In this document: piece after piece, positions 6,104 through 8,332 of the stretch
Position numbering within the stretch: the stretch's first letter is position 1
Layout of the letters: each line of letters starts with the position of its first letter
NCBI GenBank assembly: GCA_003223595.1
Contig: QHVR01000004.1
Location: 1 to 8,332, forward strand
Reading direction: 5' to 3'
Source of the DNA: Acidobacteriota bacterium
GTDB taxonomy: Bacteria > Acidobacteriota > Terriglobia > Terriglobales > Acidobacteriaceae
DNA length: 8,332 bases
The notes under the pieces: generated by a model
The model's input: only the letters and a program-made list of their open reading frames with translations
The model's database searches: none
Told to the model about the DNA's origin: nothing
Made by a program: the position numbers and the translations under genes

Positions 6104-7045
6104 CTAATCAATCCCGTGGATTCGCATACTGACGAGTTGATCGATGCTCAGGTCGTGGATTCCTCGCGATCGCATGTCGCTGATGTATTCGGGAGTGACG
6201 TTGTGAATTCGCATCGCGATCAACTGGTCTGGATCAGGATGCTTGTAACCCAGCGCTTGCACCTTCTCGATAAATTCCGGCGAAACCCCGTGAATGCGGA
6301 ACGCAATCAGCTTTTCCAGATCGACGTGGTCGTAACCGCGCTGCTTCATCTGCTGCATCCATTCCGGAGTCGCACCGTGAATGCGCATGGCAATTAGCGT
6401 GTCTTCGTCCGGCGAATAACCTGCCTGATGCAGCGCGCGCACCATCTCCGGAGTAACGCCGTGAATGCGGAATGCAACCAGCTTGTCGCTGTCGGAAATC
6501 TTCAGGCCTTCCGCGCGCAGATCGTGGATGAACTGGGAATCGACACGGAAGATGCGGAACTCGATGAGCTTGTCGCTGTCAACATCGGCGAGATGCTCGC
6601 CTTTCATCTGCTTTGCGAAGTCTGCGCTGACGTCCTGTACCGCCATCGCGAACTGCTTCTCTTCATCCACGTCAAAGCCGAGCGACTTCATCTGTCGCGA
6701 GTAGTTCGGATCAGGTTGAAAGTGGAACAGTCCCGCACCTTCACCGTCGTTGAGAAAGCCCTCGCAATCGATCTTGCCCGCATCGCGCGTGATGGTGAAG
6801 TGAACATCTTGCCTGCCTGACTTGGAGAAGTCGACGCCCTGAAACGAACTCATGGGCCAATCGGTGCTGTGGTTCGATTGCCCACCGTGATGATGCTCGA
6901 TCAGCGAGAACTCGACCTTATCCGGAAGATCCGATTTGCTGATGGTCCAGTCGCCGCCGCGAACTTCCGCAGCGCGATTCTTGACAGCCGCGAAAAGCAC
7001 CAGGCAACCGAATACGAGGAAAGCAAAAGTGCGACGCATTCTCAT
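6104..7045 (-). CDS. Exported protein with tandem ~28-residue helical repeats
   Basis: 313 residues from ATG 7045, with AAGGAGAT at 7058-7051 placed ideally. Residues 1-26 are a signal peptide (RRTFAFLVFGCLVLFAA; cleavage around NRAAE). The RRTF start faintly recalls a Tat signal but lacks the full consensus. Residues 30-112 form a beta-rich domain with W33-TISKSDLPDKVEFSL, a His-rich turn (EHHHGG, 50-55), SSFQGVDF and DAGKIDCEGF. I recall similar domains in acidobacterial proteins bearing these repeats, with no known function. From residue 115 to the end about seven repeats of 28-29 residues follow, each built as (Y/F)-x9-G-(Y/L)-x5-D-x-L-I-A-(F/M)-R-I-H-G-V-T-P-E. The first unit is divergent (AMAVQDVSAD) and the second has RIFRVDSQ. 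It lies 110 bp downstream of an M56 peptidase with the same repeats and shares its terminator, so a joint extracytoplasmic role is inferred. Confidence 0.85.
   Translation of the reverse strand: MRMRRTFAFLVFGCLVLFAAVKNRAAEVRGGDWTISKSDLPDKVEFSLIEHHHGGQSNHSTDWPMSSFQGVDFSKSGRQDVHFTITRDAGKIDCEGFLNDGEGAGLFHFQPDPNYSRQMKSLGFDVDEEKQFAMAVQDVSADFAKQMKGEHLADVDSDKLIEFRIFRVDSQFIHDLRAEGLKISDSDKLVAFRIHGVTPEMVRALHQAGYSPDEDTLIAMRIHGATPEWMQQMKQRGYDHVDLEKLIAFRIHGVSPEFIEKVQALGYKHPDPDQLIAMRIHNVTPEYISDMRSRGIHDLSIDQLVSMRIHGID
6107..6703 (-). repeat. Coding repeats of about 84-87 bp, RIHGVTPE type
   Basis: Seven units encode residues 115-313 of the exported protein. The best conserved stretch, RIHGVTPE or close variants (RIHGATPE, RIHGVSPE, RIHNVTPE), recurs every 28-29 residues. 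Each unit predicts two short helices, so the array should fold as an alpha-helical solenoid. The last unit stops at RIHGID and acts as a cap. Confidence 0.8.
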
Positions 7046-7072
7046 AACTCATCTCCTTACTACTCACGTAGC

Positions 7073-7091
7073 GACGGACACTTTGTCCGTC
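7073..7091 (-). promoter_or_regulatory. Perfect hairpin between the M56 gene and its partner
   Basis: GACGGACA (7073-7080), CTT, TGTCCGTC (7084-7091): 8-bp perfect arms with a 3-base loop. On the leftward transcript it lies 65 bases after the M56 stop and 27 bases before the partner's start, just before its ribosome site. There is no T run, so it is more likely an mRNA processing or stability element, or an operator, than a terminator. A weaker AAGCT/AGCTT pair lies at 7124-7142. Confidence 0.55.
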
Positions 7092-7155
7092 CAAGCGAAG
7101 GCAAAGCCGAGCGCCGCTAACGTAAGCTTGAGACTTCAGCTTGACGAAATCAGCT

Positions 7156-8332
7156 CTAGATATCCGCTTTCGAATCCAGAATTCCCGATTGACGCAGGCG
7201 AATTAATTTGTCGAGGCTCAGGTCCTTGAAGCCATGCTGCTTGGCCCGTGCGATGAATTCGGGCGTAACATCCTGCACCTTCGCGTTGATGACGTCGTTG
7301 ATGCTGGGATTGAATCCTGCCGCTTGCAAGGCCTTGATGTATTCCGGAGTCACATCCTGCACTTTCATGGAGATCACCTGGTCAGACGAAGGCGCGAGCC
7401 CAAGAGCCTTGATCTCGCGCACGTATTCTGGCGTGACGTCCTGCACGCGCATGGAAATGAGGTTGTTCGCATTCACGTCCATTCCCTGCTCGTGCATGCC
7501 TTTGACATATTGCGGAGTGACATCCTGAACTTTCATGGAGATCACTTGATCTGCGGTCAGAGCCAGACCCGCGGCGCGAAGTTCGCGCACATACTGCGGA
7601 GTCACACCCTGAACCTTGAGGGCGATCAGACGATCAATGTCGGCATCGATCCCGGCTTCTTTGAGGCCGCGATAGTATTCCGCATCAGCCCCTTGAACTT
7701 TGAGCCCGATTAACTGGTCCACGCTCGGATTGAGTCCCGCGGCACGAAGGTCACGCACGTACTCCGGAGTGACGCCCTGCACTCGCATGCCGATCAGCTT
7801 TTCCGCATCGGGATGCAGACCTTGTTCCTGCAGCCCACGAACGTATTCGGGAGTTACATCCTGGACTTTCAGGGCGATCAGCGTGTCGACGCTCAGGTCC
7901 GTAAGGCCTGCACCCTTGAGTCCATCGACGTAGCTAGTCGTCGTCGTCTCGGTGCGCGTGCTCGTCCTTGTCTTTGTTCTCGTGTCCGTCTTTAGTGAGA
8001 GCGAATTGTGTGAGGCCGAAGGCTTCGCACTCTTGTCCGCAGATTCAGTGACTGCCTGCGGCCTGGAATTCGCGCGTGCCAACGCAGGATGCGCGAGATT
8101 GAGCAATGCATTTCCCGCCAGCAGCGCAGCGCTGAGACACAGCAGGCCTCCAGTCAATCCGATGCCGCGCATTCCCGCTCCCAGCGTCTTGAGGCCGAGG
8201 ACGCGCATGATGCGGTCGGTGAGCGGACCGCGATTAGCGGCCATGGCGAAGACCGGAGCGCTGCGCCACTCCTCCATCAACGTCAGAGCGCGTGCGTATT
8301 CCACCGGGTTGCCGCAGAGTGAGACGGCGACG
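7156..8332 (-). CDS. BlaR1/MecR1-type M56 peptidase with C-terminal repeat domain, 5' end outside window (partial)
   Basis: 391 residues are visible; the frame is open through the right edge, so a GTG at 8304 is internal and not the start. Visible residues 1-45 (VAVSLCGNPVEYARAL, then APVFAMAANRGPLTDRIMRVL) match the end of the M56 protease domain of BlaR1, where GN-x2-YA-x-AL and the R-I-x-R-L-L run are conserved; the HExxH zinc site would lie upstream. A membrane helix follows at about 56-77 (GIGLTGGLLCLSAALLAG). Next comes a polar linker with a striking Thr/Arg stretch (113-133), then nine repeats (134-391). In BlaR1 the part after this last helix is the periplasmic penicillin-binding sensor; here the repeats take its place. 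By analogy the protein senses an outside signal and cleaves a cytoplasmic repressor. A BlaI-like gene would be expected upstream but is not visible. Confidence 0.85.
   Translation of the reverse strand, partial: VAVSLCGNPVEYARALTLMEEWRSAPVFAMAANRGPLTDRIMRVLGLKTLGAGMRGIGLTGGLLCLSAALLAGNALLNLAHPALARANSRPQAVTESADKSAKPSASHNSLSLKTDTRTKTRTSTRTETTTTSYVDGLKGAGLTDLSVDTLIALKVQDVTPEYVRGLQEQGLHPDAEKLIGMRVQGVTPEYVRDLRAAGLNPSVDQLIGLKVQGADAEYYRGLKEAGIDADIDRLIALKVQGVTPQYVRELRAAGLALTADQVISMKVQDVTPQYVKGMHEQGMDVNANNLISMRVQDVTPEYVREIKALGLAPSSDQVISMKVQDVTPEYIKALQAAGFNPSINDVINAKVQDVTPEFIARAKQHGFKDLSLDKLIRLRQSGILDSKADI
7159..7932 (-). repeat. Nine coding repeats of about 84 bp, KVQDVTPE type
   Basis: The units encode 28 residues each (the first 29), with the pattern Y-V-x2-L-x3-G-L-x4-D-x-L-I-x-(L/M)-(K/R)-V-Q-(D/G)-V-T-P-E. 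Units two to eight are the most regular. Unit three ends VQGADAE, and the ninth caps the array with LIRLRQSGILDSKADI. DNA-level similarity is also evident, for example TTTCATGGAGATCAC at 7365-7379 and again at 7533-7547. Two helices per unit are predicted, giving a curved solenoid. Confidence 0.85.

Noticed and set aside
7003..7045. Twin-arginine signal in the secreted repeat protein (MRMRRTFAF)
   Set aside because: It has RR-x-F but lacks the preceding Ser/Thr and the following L-K; the hydrophobic core looks like an ordinary Sec signal peptide.
7159..7932. Regular 84-bp repetition considered as a CRISPR array or DNA satellite
   Set aside because: Units keep the reading frame and vary mainly at protein-tolerated positions; there is no constant repeat with unique spacers.
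7208..7933. Repeated SGVTSCTF-type frames on the plus strand opposite the M56 repeats
   Set aside because: They are antisense images of the VTPEY repeats, and their periodicity comes from the real gene.

Overview
The window looks like a chromosomal segment of an Acidobacteriota bacterium (Terriglobia/Koribacter-like). This is inferred from fairly high but not extreme GC, many secreted proteins with unknown partners, a TPR protein with an N-terminal module typical of that phylum, and a BlaR1-type M56 protein carrying a VTPEY-type repeat domain. No rRNA, tRNA, CRISPR array, transposase or phage gene was seen.

Left part (1-3372): a secreted TPR-repeat protein runs leftwards off the window from a GTG start at 1255. 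It is separated by a 374-bp divergent intergenic region, holding a perfect CRP/FNR-like palindrome, from a rightward tatA-like gene (1630-1827). A hairpin terminator follows. Next comes a DUF481-type outer-membrane beta-barrel protein (1950-3047), then a non-coding stretch with TTTCGAG/TTTCGAC repeats.

Middle part (3373-5689): three rightward genes. The first is a zinc-ribbon plus RDD-family membrane protein broken by a frameshift near 3778-3798. The second, 48 bp after the end of that reading frame, is an exported metallo-beta-lactamase-fold protein that has lost nearly all its metal ligands. The third is a small PilZ-domain protein, a likely cyclic-di-GMP receptor. A 414-bp convergent non-coding region with several hairpins and short repeats follows.

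Right part (6037-8332): a leftward transcription unit of two genes. The first is the C-terminal part of a BlaR1/MecR1-like M56 membrane peptidase (gene continues beyond 8332). The second is an exported protein (6104-7045). Both carry tandem ~28-residue helical repeats of the same family, nine in the M56 protein and about seven in the secreted one. A hairpin lies between the genes and a strong intrinsic terminator (6037-6067) ends the unit. The M56 peptidase appears to have a repeat solenoid where classical BlaR1 has its beta-lactam sensor domain, and the neighbour looks like a soluble version of that solenoid. This pair is the best candidate in the window for a poorly described signalling system.
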